64,000 bases of DNA from Oryzias latipes (GCF_002234675.1 NC_019859.2:62001-126000); one strand, 5' to 3'; numbered from the stretch's first letter, positions 1-10,817 are shown. Program-made: numbers and translations. Notes: generated by a model from the letters alone, not told the origin.

Positions 1-838
1 ACTTTCTTTTAAAGTTTTCCAATTGACTTTGGACCCACTGGTGACCACTGTCATGCCCAGCTTCCTCACAGGCCACATGCAGGTCTTTGCGTTTTTGGCA
101 GAGACTTTGAAGCAAAGTTTTAAGCTTCAAGAACCATGCTACAGTTCGTTTCAACTTATACCATGATGAGAAGTAGCCGATCAGTTTTTTGAACGGAACT
201 AAATTTTCTTCAGCACTCATCATGTTCACTGCAACTCTTTTGATCTCTGGATCATCTGCAGCTGTTTCTGCATCACTTGATGGCATCTTTGGCCAACACT
301 CAACAGGCGTGCAAAGGAAATCTGGCCCTGACACCCAATTTTGATTTTTCATGAAATCCCTCACCCTTTGCCCTCTAGAGGCGGTGTCTGCTGGGTTCTT
401 GTCAGTGCCGACGTGTCTCCATTGTCTAACATCCGATACTTGCAGAATGGCTGAAACTCTGTTTGCCACGAACGTCCGGTAACGTGTTGTCTCATTGTGT
501 AGATACTTTAGGACAACTGTACTATCAGTCCAGAACACTGATTGTGTGAGGTCCAGTTGCAGCTCTCTTCTCAGAACGGCATCCATTTTTACCGCCACTG
601 TGGCCGCTGTCAACTCCATCCTTGGAATGGTTGGTGCCCTCAGAGGTGCCACTCGGGACTTGCCCAGCATAAACGCACAGTGTGGCTTGTTAGTCATGCT
701 CCGCATCAGGAGATAGCTGACTGATCCGTACGCATCCTCACTTGCATCTGCGAAGTGGTGTAATTGCGCAAATGCACACTTTCCAAAATCTTTAGGCTTC
801 ATGCATCTGGGGAGGTAGAAAGGTAGGAGGAAGGTAAA
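1..838 (-). pseudogene. BEL/Pao pol continuation (RNase H-like region), frameshifted
   Basis: Reading minus from about 838 in a frame one base off the upstream ORF gives LPRCMKPKDFGKCAFAQLH, then HFADASEDAYGSVSYLL, PRMELTAATVA and FWTDSTVVLKYL. These are the acidic and neighbouring motifs of the BEL RNase H-like domain (DAS, E of MEL, D of WTDS). The frame stays open to the left edge with no stop that I saw. The integrase should follow outside the window. Confidence 0.75.
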
Positions 839-3800
839 GCAGGAAGACTGGCTAACCAGCCCAACCATCTGTCCTTGATGTCATCCGGTAATTTATCATC
901 CCACCCAATCTTCAATCTGCACAAATCTTGCAACATAAGCTTGGCTGGCAACACAACTGGTGCCAGTATGCCTAATGGGTCATAAACTGAGCCAATAACT
1001 GAGAGCAGACCCCTTCTTGTGAATGGGCGGCCTCTGATGGTGATTTTAAATTTAAATGTGTCAGACTCTACACTCCAATTGAGACCAAGGGCTCTCTCCA
1101 TTGGAAGCTCATCTCGATCGAGATCCAAGGTTTTCATCTCCTTTGATAACTCAGATTTTGGAATGGAGTCCAGGACTCTGCGGCAGTTACTCACCCACTT
1201 GTTGAGACGGAAGCCTCCGTTGGTACAGATTCTTCTAAGATCTTGGCACATTGATATAGCCTCCTCTTCTGTGGGAACAGACTTGAGGCAATCATCCATT
1301 GTTTGATTGTTTGGCATGCTGAGCATCTTGTTCTTTTTTGGCAAACAGACAACATACTGGCCCTCTACCAGCTTAGCAGAGTCTGTTACTAGGTCCATAA
1401 ACTGGTGATCTTCTCTGGACATTTCCACTTCCTCGTGTTTTCCTCCTTCTGGGAAATCCATCCGAAACTGTTGCAGCCACCAATGTTCCAAATTTGCTGC
1501 TGAAATCCTGTTTGCTACAGCTTTCATAGGTTTTCTATTGTCGTAGTAGCTGCAGCTTTCTGTCAAAGGCCCATTTATTGTCCAACCAAGTTTGGTTCTC
1601 ACTGCGTATGGTCCATTACCAACGCTGCTCACAGCCTCCCATGGCTCCATGGCCTTTGGTGCATTTGCTCCAATAAGCAATCCAATGTTAGCTTCAATAT
1701 GAGGCAGTTTTATGTCTTTAAGGTAGGGCCACCTTTCAAGGTCCTTCTGTAGTGGAATGTTTTCCTTTCCCACAGGTATTGTCTTATGAGTGAAAGCATG
1801 TGGGAGATCAATAAACTCATCACTTGACAAACTGCTGACCTGTAAATCGGACACGACGTAAGTAGCCACAGGTTTTTCTTCACTTATGGTTCTCAGTAGC
1901 ATATCTGTCTTTCGTCCGTTAACCTTTAAGTCGTTCATTAGCGACTCCGTGCAAAATGTAGCCGAGCTTCCTGGATCCAGAAAGGCATAGGTCTGCACCA
2001 TTGTGTTTCCTGTCTTTGATTTGACTCGAACTGGAATTATTGCAAGCGTACAATCATCCTCTCCGGCCCCAGTGAGATCCGGCTGGTCAGACTGAGCACG
2101 CACAAATGCGCTCAATACTGTTTGACCATCATTGTTATCTGTCCTCCTTTCTGCACCAGAAACTGAGTCCTTTTTCTTAATGTGCAGGAGTGTGGGGTGT
2201 TTAAAAGAACATACCTCACAGCTCATTTTATTTTTGCAGAATTTACTCAGGTGACCATGCTTGAGGCAGCTGAAACAAAGTCCTTCATTCTTCAAATAGT
2301 CCAGTTTTTCTTTGTGTGATTTGCCTTTTAACATGTCACAGGTCGCTACTTCATGCTCACCATTGCAAAAGAGACACGGCGAGGTTGCTGAAGTGGTTGC
2401 AGCTGAGTGTTTAACAGTTTCTGCATCTTGTCTTCGTTTATCCAACTGAACAGCACTTGTGATGAATGACTTCCTAGCTATGCCTTTTCTTGGCCCTTTT
2501 TGATCACATTGTTTAAATGAAGACGTTTTAGTTGCAATGCTGTCCCTTATTTCACCAAAGACTGGATGAAGAGCAACTTTGGCCTGCTTACTGATAAACT
2601 CAGACAAGTCCTTAAATTTTACTCGTCTTTCACATTCTTCTTGTATGCTCCACACAACATTTCTCCATTTTTCCCACAGCTTGAATGGAAGCTTTGCTAC
2701 AATGGCTTTTAAATTTGCAACATTGTCCAACTTTTCCATGTAGCTCACTTCTGTCATGGTGTTACAGCAGGCTGTCAGGAAGAGTGAAAATGCATTTAAA
2801 GCCTCTGCATCCTCTGGCTTGATGGGTGACCAGTCCAATACTTTGTTCATGTAGGCTGCAGCAATTTTGTAGTCATTTCCAAAATGCTCCTTCAATAGCT
2901 GTTTAGCCCTTTGGTATCCTCCTTCTGGTTTCATATGAAGGTAGCTTTTAATCAACTCCTTGGGCCGTCCTTCAGTGAACTGTTCCAAGTAGTAGAGACG
3001 ATCCTTGAAGCTTTCTGCGCGGGATTCAACACCATGCTCAAATGCTCTTATAAATGAGTTGTAGTCTAGTGGATCACCGCTGAAAGTTGGGATGTCTAAT
3101 GGAGTTAATGAAATCATTCTTTGCTGCTTGACCATTAGCTCTGTAATGTTGTTCTGTCGCGCCATAATGCTGCAGAGCGTTTCAACTGCATGATCGTCAG
3201 TGACATGATCTTCACTTGGCTGGTAAAAAGGGACAAACCTTGGTTGTGGTGGTCTGATCTCACATTGTCTTTTTCTCATGTCATTGACTGTGCTTTGCCT
3301 CTCATGTAATGGCAAAAATTCAGACTCGTTAGTGGTTCCTCCTTGATCACTTACATGCGACAAGTGTTCATTTTCATAACTTTTCAAAACCTTGAGTTTA
3401 GCATCAGCGGCAGCGATGGCAGTTTGTATATCTAAAGCTTCTCTTTTAGCTTTCAATTCAGCTTCTTGACGTTCAATGTCTTGCTTTTGCTTAAGAGCCG
3501 CAGCTTTAGCTTGTAATGCAGCTCTTTCCACTTCAGCCTTGAGGCGTGCAGAAGATGCAGTGGAAACTTTGCTCCCAACAGTTGATGCACGTTGCCTGCT
3601 CCTATAGCTTTCAGCGACTGATGCCAGTGATATGCTGTCTGTTGGGTGCACGTCTGCATCACATTCTTTAGCTTGATCCTCTGCTGTCTGCACCCATTCC
3701 TCCACTCGCTGCATAAACTCACGAACATGCTGTAGTTTAGGCTCAAACCATGAACTTTGATCCTTTTCCAGCTCTTCTTTGCTCAGAAGACGTGTTAAAG

Positions 3801-4050
3801 CATCATTCATCTTACGAAATTCTCCTAGGGAGTCCTGCAAGTTTATACGCAACTTCTGCTTCACTATGCTCATATTTGCATCTTCTTCCATTAACTGTTC
3901 AATCTTGTTGGCTTGGCATGTTAAATGTCCCAATTTAGCTCTACGAGATTGAGTTAACCGGTAAATTTTTTCTTCAACAGCCTTTTCGGTCATCTTCGGT
4001 TCTCTCTTTCCACAAGGTGGCTCATTAAAATCTTTTTCCATATTTCCCAT
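799..4050 (-). pseudogene. BEL/Pao gag-pol polyprotein with the RT catalytic core deleted
   Basis: An open frame of 1083 codons. The N-terminal 300 residues are charged and coiled-coil-like (Gag). Around residue 312 a DUF1759-type Gag segment begins (LDIPTFSGDPLDYNSFIRAF). Three Cys/His knuckles follow near residues 556-620 (CLFCN, CFSCLKHGHLSKFC, CEVC). The aspartic protease (FLDPGSSATF, near residue 689) is of the DUF1758 type seen in BEL elements. The RT region is abnormal: near residue 915 the sequence jumps from the pre-RT segment (LSMPNNQT) straight to MDDCLKSVPTEEEAI, which matches what normally follows the (F/Y)VDD box. The fingers and most of the palm, with the first catalytic Asp, are therefore missing, in frame. 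The A17-type tail (GLLSVIGSVYDPLGILAPV) is present. The frame stops at 799 through a frameshift. No function as an RT is possible. Confidence 0.85.
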
Positions 4051-5592
4051 AAGCTCAAAGTTTTACCTTTTAGCTTCTACTTTATATGATCCACAGAAGC
4101 CAGTTGTCCACACTGACTTTTCTTGAAAAGTTCTTTCGCCTCTAGTAATCTTCAGAAAAAGTTCACAGTTTCAAATGTTCTTTTCCAGTAGAAAAATCAT
4201 GGAAGCAGGTCTTTTTTTGACTTAAATGTAGGTTTCCAATAAACCTATCAGGGCGGGAGCGTGTGGCTGACGCATGTTCTCCACAAAAGAAAAGCATAAC
4301 AAACAAAATGGTGGAAGTGTGCGAAAGAAATGGGGGGAAAAAAGGATGTCATCCACTTGCAGTCGTTTCCTTGCTTTATTAACATCCACAAAAATAAAAA
4401 TAAAACAACAAACATAAAATCCACTTACTTTCTTATTCTTATATGAACTTGAACATTAACATGTACATGGTCAAAAAACCCTCAAACAGTCTCAGAGAGA
4501 GAGTAGACAGAGAAATAGATGCTCCACCTCCTTTCCAGCATTAAAACTCATTTATTATGAACACACAAACATGAACCTCACTTCTCCCTTTATAGCTCTC
4601 TCAGTGATGGTGAAGGATTCAACACACAAGATTTCACACTTCCCATAAGTCTTTGCGGCTATATCAAACTTTGTTTATAAAATGGCGCTTTTCATTCATT
4701 TGCGCAGCTCGAAGCGCTTTGACATTAAAACAGAAAACACACAATATTACAGTAAAAACCCAACCCACCCTTCCCCCTCCCCTCCGTTAAAACATGTGAC
4801 CCATCGCCCCCACGTACAAAGAATAATGACTATGTAACTGTAAATAAATAAATACACAAACAAACAAATAAGGCTTGGCTCTGCTGTGAGATAACAATAT
4901 TTGGGAATCTCTTCATACCAGGAGCCAGCCTAGTCATTGGAGCATCGCCAAAGTGCCCCCCCAGACTGGGACAACAACGGGGTCCACTTCACAACCATGA
5001 AGCTGCAAAGTTAAACTCCAGCCGCCCCAGAAAGGGCAACAACTGCAGCAACAACCACCAACCAAGCCGGCAAGCCCTGGAGGTAAAGATCCCCACAAGA
5101 AACACTGGGGCTAAAATTATGATAAGATCCTAAAATTAAAAACACAAGATGAATATAAAAACATAAAATTGAGAATATAATGCATAAAATGAAATAAATT
5201 ACATAAATTAGCCTATACTAAAACTAATAGGATAAATTAGCAGTTAAAATCAACTAAAAGCGAAATTAAAAAGGTGGGTCTTGAGCCTCTTCTTAAAAAC
5301 CTCTACAGTATAGGGGGGGCTAACCCCCAGGTTGCCACTGCATTAACTTTGTGTCGAGGCAGAAGTAATGTTTGCCGTGAGTTTGCTCCGAGATGCTATT
5401 AGGTGACGGACAGTTAGCATGTCAACATATGGCTAATGCAGACGTGAGGCCAGAGATGAGGACCCCCCCATCTCCTTATGCTCTCCTGTGTGTGTGTGTG
5501 TGTGGGGGGGGGGGGGGGCACTGTGGCTTTGTTGTCAGCATCCATGAAGGAAAAAGACAGTTGGATAAGTGGAATGCTGGAGGAAGTGGAAT
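4051..5592. other. Non-coding stretch upstream of the BEL element; unresolved LTR and interspersed repeat
   Basis: No gene is visible. 4051-4900 is AT-rich and should hold the leader and perhaps an LTR of the BEL element, but I could not find TG...CA ends, a second copy or a convincing primer-binding site. 5110-5330 is an A/T-rich repeat ending in a conserved-looking motif (ggtgggtcttgagcctcttc) that reads like a dispersed fish repeat. 5489-5518 has a short (TG)n followed by a G run. Confidence 0.4.
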
Positions 5593-5644
5593 GACTATGA
5601 GGTCCTTAATATAGGACGGGGCCAGTCCATGTAAGGCCTTATAG
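5593..5644 (-). mobile_element. L2-type LINE fragment, distal part (separated by LTR insertion)
   Basis: The minus strand encodes [17 protein letters not shown], matching the second L2 copy at 42950-43003. Homology stops abruptly after CATAGTC at 5593. It continues the fragment at 11515-13838, the two being separated by the LTR element at 5645-11511. Confidence 0.85.
5641..5644. repeat. Target site duplication, left copy (ATAG)
   Basis: ATAG precedes the TGTGACGG start of the 5' LTR. The same four bases follow the 3' LTR at 11511-11514. Confidence 0.8.
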
Positions 5645-6351
5645 TGTGACGGTGTAGAACCGTCAGCTGCCGCTGCAGGCGCACACGCATGCACACACGC
5701 TCGCACACATACACACGTGCGCATAGACGCGCACGCTCGGACCCGGTAACACGTCATTTACATCAGCTTACCCTTTTCATTCCGTCCCTATCCCTCTGCA
5801 GGTAGCCCTGGGTGCACACTAGGTTGCCGACTCACCATCCCCATGCATACATTAACACGAGGCACACACGACGCCAACATTAACGTTGGTTTGTTTACCC
5901 GGAAGTAACCCGGTAACCCGGAAGTGGTCATGGACACCCTGGGTCATGTGACGCATCGGTCACTGTTTGTATTTATTTTTATTGATGATTATTGTTATTT
6001 TTCTGTACACGACACAGAATGTTTAGTTGAATGAAACTGTTTATTTCTGTATGTTTATTTATGTTGTTGAACAATGCAAACACTTCTCCCTGTTTTCTCT
6101 TTGGACTGATGGAGAGCAACGCCCAGGAGGAGGGGCTTACCACTTAAAAGAGAACCAGATACAGCTGTCAGTGTGGGAGTCTGAGTGGAGAAGTTGGAGA
6201 GTCTGAGAGGAGAATTTGGAGTGTTGGATTGGAGAAGTCTATGTTGGTTAACCTTTGTGGAGCAATTGGTGTGCTCTGTTCTTGCATTAAAGTCAAGAAT
6301 ACTTTCACCTTGGCGCCTCTGCCCAATCATTCCCTGGTGGGACCCACGACA
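5645..6351 (+). repeat. 5' LTR of the Gmr1-type element
   Basis: It begins TGTGACGGTG and ends CCCACGACA. It is the same as 10805-11511 except near 5731 (g versus t) and near 6103 (g versus a). A TATA-like TTAAAAG near 6146 and an ATTAAA polyadenylation signal at 6286-6291 suggest where U3, R and U5 lie. The start has alternating purine/pyrimidine (gcacacac) stretches. Confidence 0.95.
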
Positions 6352-6353
6352 GT

Positions 6354-6371
6354 TGGTGTCAGAAGTGGGAT
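6354..6371 (+). promoter_or_regulatory. Primer-binding site, tRNA-Leu type
   Basis: TGGTGTCAGAAGTGGGAT lies two bases after the LTR end. It is complementary to the 3' end of a vertebrate leucine tRNA of the ...ATCCCACTTCTGACACCA type, and so primes minus-strand DNA synthesis. Confidence 0.85.
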
Positions 6372-6377
6372 AAGCAG

Positions 6378-9300
6378 ATGGCTGGCCGCAAAAAGGTGAG
6401 ACACAGAGGTCTGCGTTCCCAGAAGGAGGAGATGGAACCAACATCGGATGCAGTCCCTCTGTTGTCCAATTCATCCTCTGAGGAGGAGGTGGTGGATCCT
6501 GGTGCCTCCGGTGGCTCTCCAGGCCTGACCAAAGGCCCAGAAAGTGACTTGGCGGCCATGATGAGGGACTTCCTCCATGGACAGCAGCAGCGGGAAGACA
6601 GATTCATCGCTGCCCTCCAAGGTTTGGAAGCCTCTTTTTCCAGGGCTGAGGACCATTCTGGTCGAAGGCTGAACACCAGCCCCCAAGCCGCTGGACCAAG
6701 CTCAGCTGCAGAGGACTCCAGCTGGTCAGATCAACCACAGAGCAGAGTCAGTTTACAGCCACCTGATTGGAGACCTTACATGGAGCCAAAGGTCCCTCCA
6801 TATCAGACAGGTGAGGACATTGAAAATTACCTGCTACGTTTTGAACGGATTGCCAGGACGTGGAGATGGCCAGAGACTGAGTGGGCATGTCGCCTGGTGC
6901 CACTGCTGTCCGGAAAGGCGTTGGAGGCCTACACAGCAATGGACGAGCAGCAAGCCCACATCTACAAGGACCTGAAAGACGCACTCCTGGTAAAATTTGA
7001 CATCTCGCCAGAGACTTACCGTCAGCAGTTCCGGTCTACTGTGGTGCCATCTGGGGAGAATCCGACTGAGACATACCACCGCCTGAAGGGCCTCTACCGT
7101 CGCTGGATCCGCCCAGAGCAACACAGCAAGGAGCAGATCGGGGAGATCGTCATCCTGGAGCAGCTGCTGCGTGTGCTTCCAGCTGACGTGAGGACGTGGG
7201 TGAAGGAGCACGACCCGGAGGATGGCCTCACCGCTGCCCGGCTTGCGCTGCAGTATCTCAACGCTCGACGAGGAGCGTCTGCACGGCCGTCTGGTGGGGA
7301 TCAGCGTCTTCCCATTCAAACCGCTCCACTGAGACCTGCACGGAGAGACTTCCATCAGGCAACGCAAGGTACCAACCCAGCACCTAACCAGCGAGCGGCG
7401 GGTAAGGACCTTGTGTGTTTCTATTGCCAGCAGATTGGTCACAAAGCCTCCGTATGTCCAATCCGCAAGACTAAATTCACAGGTGCTTGCTACGCACCCA
7501 GGCCAGAGACTGTCACAGGAGCAGGGCCTGTGCACATGGACAAAGACACTTTCCAGCCACTTAAACAGGTGACTGTGAACGGACAGCAGGTTACTGCTAT
7601 GTTGGACACGGGCAGTTTTTTTTCTCTGGTCAAACAGAGTTTAATCCCTTTTGGTGGACTTGATTATAGCAGGCAAACAAGTGTTGTGTGTGTTCATGGC
7701 GACCAACATTTGTACCCAAAAGCGGATGTAACAGTGACCATAAATGAACAATCCTATCTTTTGACTGTCGGGGTGGTAGAGAACCTACCTGTTGATTTAA
7801 TTTTGGGGTGTGATTTACCTATGTTGGGGGACTTATTAAATGAGGCTACTGAAACAGCTAAAGCTAATGATGAGCTAGCTGTTACTGTCTCAGCACCTGT
7901 GCTAACTAGAGCTCAGGCTAAAGCGGGAATGCAAAGTCTTCCACGTTTGGATGACGATTTCTTTGATGGAGGCAAAGAAATGCCCAGGAAATCCCGTCGT
8001 CAAAGACGGTTTGAGAAAAAACTTAAGTTGCTGGATCCTGAGATCACAACAACAGCAGAAACATTTGACATACCAGCTGACATTTCGGCTTTGCAGAAAG
8101 AAGACCAAACTTTAAAACCATTGTTTGCCAAGGTGACAACAGAGAGTGACAAATGTTTGGGGAATGTGCGGTTTATTGTTGCTGATGTTCTGTATGCAGC
8201 TGAAGGTGAACACCTACGGTTAGTTCTTCCAACCACCTGCAGGCCACTCGTCATGCACTTAGCGCACACACTCCCATGGGCGGGTCACCTGGGTCGTCAC
8301 AAAACCTATCTGCGGGTCAGTTCACGTTTTTTCTGGCCATCAATGTACACTGACATTCAGACGTACTGTGCAACATGTCCTACCTGCCAGAAAACTGCAA
8401 TAACACACAAGTCTGACAGAGCATTACTACACCCACTTCCTATAATTTCTACTCCATTCAGGAGAATAGCCATGGACATTGTTGGACCTTTACCTAAGAG
8501 CAGTAGCGGTCACGAATACATCCTGGTGGTCTGTGATTATGCTACACGGTTCCCAGAAGCTTTTCCCCTGCGCACCATTACAGCTCCTGCAGTCATGAGA
8601 GCGTTAATTCAGTTTTTCTCCAGAGTAGGAATACCGGATGAAATTCTGACAGACCAAGGAACCAACTTCACCTCTCGGTTGATGAAACTGTTCCAACAGC
8701 AGCTTGGCATCACTGCCATCAAGGCGACACCGTACCACCCACAGACCAATGGCTTGGTGGAACGTTTCAACCAGACCCTGAAGAGGATGCTGCAGAAGTT
8801 CGTGAGTGACACAGGGAAGGACTGGGATCGTTGGCTACCATTCCTGTTGTTTGCTTATAGGGAAGTCCCACAAGCTTCAACAGGCTTCTCACCATTCGAA
8901 CTCCTCTATGGCTGGGATGTCCAAGGCCCACTGGATCTCCTCAAGAAGAGCTGGGAGGCCAAATCCACAAAGACCTCAGAAAGGGGTGTGATCCAGTTTG
9001 TCCTGGAGATGAGAGAACGGTTGGCAAAGTACAGGGAAGAGGCAGAAGTCAACCAACGAGAGGCCCAAAGGAGTCGGAAGACGTGGTACGACCAGCAGGC
9101 CCGTCACCGTGAACTCCTACCAGGTCAGAAGGTTCTGCTACTTCTTCCCTCTTGTACCAGCAAACTACTGGCAAAGTGGCAAGGGCCATACACCATTCTC
9201 CGCAGGATGGGACCTGTCACCTATGAGGTGCACCATCCTGACAAAAAGAAAGAAAAGCAGACATACCACGTGAATCTACTTAAAGAGTGGAAGGAAGGTG

Positions 9301-10817
9301 CTAACCATCCAACAGAGAAGTCTTTGCTAGTCAGAGCTGTGAAGACCGAGGAAGACTTGGACTCTGATCTGGGAGCACTGACTCACTCAACCCCTCCGTC
9401 TCTGTCACATTTACCTCCGGAACAGACTACACAGATAATGGACTTATTTCGTGAAACGCCATCTCTTTTTTCTGCACAGCCAGGAAGAACTACACTCATT
9501 AGCCATTCCATACGGCTCAAAGATGGACGACCAATCCGGCAACGGCCTTATCGGGTACCACAGAAGTTGGTGGGAAGGCTGAACGATGAGGTGAGGAAGA
9601 TGCTGGAGCTAGGTGTCATCGAGCCGTCCAACTCAGAGTGGAGCAGTCCGGTGGTGATCGTTCCCAAAAAAGACGACTCACTGCGGATATGCATCGACTT
9701 CAGGAAACTGAACGCCGTTTCGGAGTTCGACGCATATCCAATGCCGAGGATTGACGACCTGCTGGAGAAGATCGGGGCTGCTAATTTCATCACCACTCTT
9801 GACCTATGCAAGGGTTACTGGCAAGTACCTCTCAGCAACACCTGTCGACCATACACGGCGTTCAAAACACCTGCTGGACTGTTTCAGTTTACAGTTATGC
9901 CTTTTGGTCTGCATGGAGCACCAGCCACGTTCCAACGGCTGATGGACAGGGTGCTGCAGGGATGTAACCACTGTAGTGCAGCCTATTTGGATGACGTGGT
10001 GATCTACAGTCACACCTGGGAGCAACACCTAGATCACCTGCGTCTGGTCCTGAGGAAACTACAAAATGCAGGCCTGACCTTAAACGTGAGCAAGTGTGAG
10101 TGGGCCCGTTACCTGGGGTACCTGCTGGGAGGTGGTGAGGTGCGTCCGCAGGTGGATAAAGTTGAAGTTATCCGCAATTGCCCTCGACCACGCACCAAGA
10201 AAGAGGTACGCTCCTTCCTGGGGTTAGCTGGATGGTACCGGCGGTTTGTCCATCAGTTCGCCACCATGGCAGCTCCTCTCACTGCCCTTACAGAGAAGAG
10301 GCAGAAAAACCCCGTGACCTGGACAGATGAGTGTGAACAGGCTTTCCAAGCATTGAAAAATAAATTGTGTTCCTGTCCTGTTCTCAAGAGTCCTAACTTT
10401 GATCAAAGGTTCCTCGTCCAAGTGGATGCCTCAGCAGTCGGACTTGGTGCTGTCCTGGCTCAGGGAGACCCAGGTGAAGAGCGACCAGTCCTGTACCTCA
10501 GTCGGAAACTGCAGCCGAGAGAGACAAGGTACTCCACTGTGGAGAAGGAAGGACTTGCCATTAAGTGGGCGTTGGATAGCTTGAGGTACTACTTACTTGG
10601 CAGAGAATTCGACCTTGAGACAGACCACAGGGCCCTGACATGGATAAATACCATGAAGGACCACCACAACCGGCTTACGCGCTGGTATCTGGCGCTTCAG
10701 CCGTACAAATTTAACGTACGTCACCGTCCCGGAAAACAAAACATAGTGGCAGATTTCCTGTCCAGATTGCCGCACATCGCCAATCTCCCAGAGGAGGGGG
10801 ATGATGTGACGGTGTAG
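6378..10817 (+). CDS. Gag-Pol polyprotein of a Gmr1-type Gypsy element (Gag-PR-IN-RT-RH)
   Basis: A single uninterrupted frame of 1479 codons; the ATG is just after the primer-binding site. Order: Gag with a SCAN-like capsid C-terminal domain (about 214-297, FRST...LEQLLRVLPADVRTWV), CCHC knuckle (346-360, CFYCQQIGHKASVC), aspartic protease (LDTGSF about 407; LILGCD about 475), integrase zinc domain (H...H near 628-640, CPTC near 667-671), integrase core with D700, D759 and E795 (D,D35E spacing), a GPY/F module (about 935), then RT (LDLCKGYW with D1142; YLDD 1203-1206) and RNase H (D1350, later E and TDHRAL) at the C-terminus. In ordinary Gypsy elements the integrase comes last; here it precedes RT, as in Copia. 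All catalytic residues that I can check are present. The stop codon lies 10-12 bases inside the 3' LTR. Gag and Pol share one frame, so no frameshift signal is needed. Confidence 0.95.
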   Translation: MAGRKKVRHRGLRSQKEEMEPTSDAVPLLSNSSSEEEVVDPGASGGSPGLTKGPESDLAAMMRDFLHGQQQREDRFIAALQGLEASFSRAEDHSGRRLNTSPQAAGPSSAAEDSSWSDQPQSRVSLQPPDWRPYMEPKVPPYQTGEDIENYLLRFERIARTWRWPETEWACRLVPLLSGKALEAYTAMDEQQAHIYKDLKDALLVKFDISPETYRQQFRSTVVPSGENPTETYHRLKGLYRRWIRPEQHSKEQIGEIVILEQLLRVLPADVRTWVKEHDPEDGLTAARLALQYLNARRGASARPSGGDQRLPIQTAPLRPARRDFHQATQGTNPAPNQRAAGKDLVCFYCQQIGHKASVCPIRKTKFTGACYAPRPETVTGAGPVHMDKDTFQPLKQVTVNGQQVTAMLDTGSFFSLVKQSLIPFGGLDYSRQTSVVCVHGDQHLYPKADVTVTINEQSYLLTVGVVENLPVDLILGCDLPMLGDLLNEATETAKANDELAVTVSAPVLTRAQAKAGMQSLPRLDDDFFDGGKEMPRKSRRQRRFEKKLKLLDPEITTTAETFDIPADISALQKEDQTLKPLFAKVTTESDKCLGNVRFIVADVLYAAEGEHLRLVLPTTCRPLVMHLAHTLPWAGHLGRHKTYLRVSSRFFWPSMYTDIQTYCATCPTCQKTAITHKSDRALLHPLPIISTPFRRIAMDIVGPLPKSSSGHEYILVVCDYATRFPEAFPLRTITAPAVMRALIQFFSRVGIPDEILTDQGTNFTSRLMKLFQQQLGITAIKATPYHPQTNGLVERFNQTLKRMLQKFVSDTGKDWDRWLPFLLFAYREVPQASTGFSPFELLYGWDVQGPLDLLKKSWEAKSTKTSERGVIQFVLEMRERLAKYREEAEVNQREAQRSRKTWYDQQARHRELLPGQKVLLLLPSCTSKLLAKWQGPYTILRRMGPVTYEVHHPDKKKEKQTYHVNLLKEWKEGANHPTEKSLLVRAVKTEEDLDSDLGALTHSTPPSLSHLPPEQTTQIMDLFRETPSLFSAQPGRTTLISHSIRLKDGRPIRQRPYRVPQKLVGRLNDEVRKMLELGVIEPSNSEWSSPVVIVPKKDDSLRICIDFRKLNAVSEFDAYPMPRIDDLLEKIGAANFITTLDLCKGYWQVPLSNTCRPYTAFKTPAGLFQFTVMPFGLHGAPATFQRLMDRVLQGCNHCSAAYLDDVVIYSHTWEQHLDHLRLVLRKLQNAGLTLNVSKCEWARYLGYLLGGGEVRPQVDKVEVIRNCPRPRTKKEVRSFLGLAGWYRRFVHQFATMAAPLTALTEKRQKNPVTWTDECEQAFQALKNKLCSCPVLKSPNFDQRFLVQVDASAVGLGAVLAQGDPGEERPVLYLSRKLQPRETRYSTVEKEGLAIKWALDSLRYYLLGREFDLETDHRALTWINTMKDHHNRLTRWYLALQPYKFNVRHRPGKQNIVADFLSRLPHIANLPEEGDDVTV
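10790..10804 (+). promoter_or_regulatory. Polypurine tract
   Basis: AGAGGAGGGGGATGA directly precedes the 3' LTR start at 10805, the expected plus-strand primer position. It also encodes codons near the end of pol. Confidence 0.8.

Larger units (their letters stand above)
1..4050 (-). mobile_element. BEL/Pao LTR retrotransposon, defective, 3' part cut off by the window edge
   Basis: The minus strand reads gag, CCHC-type zinc knuckles, a BEL-type aspartic protease, a remnant of reverse transcriptase and then an RNase H region that runs off the left edge. The domain set is that of BEL/Pao elements. The integrase and 3' LTR would lie left of position 1. I could not define a 5' LTR upstream of 4050. 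The element is dead: the RT core is deleted (about 1298-1312) and the frame breaks near 825-840. Confidence 0.85.

Noticed and set aside
6359-7535. Minus-strand frames up to 233 codons opposite gag
   Set aside because: Shadows of the gag-pol frame; no homology or start context.
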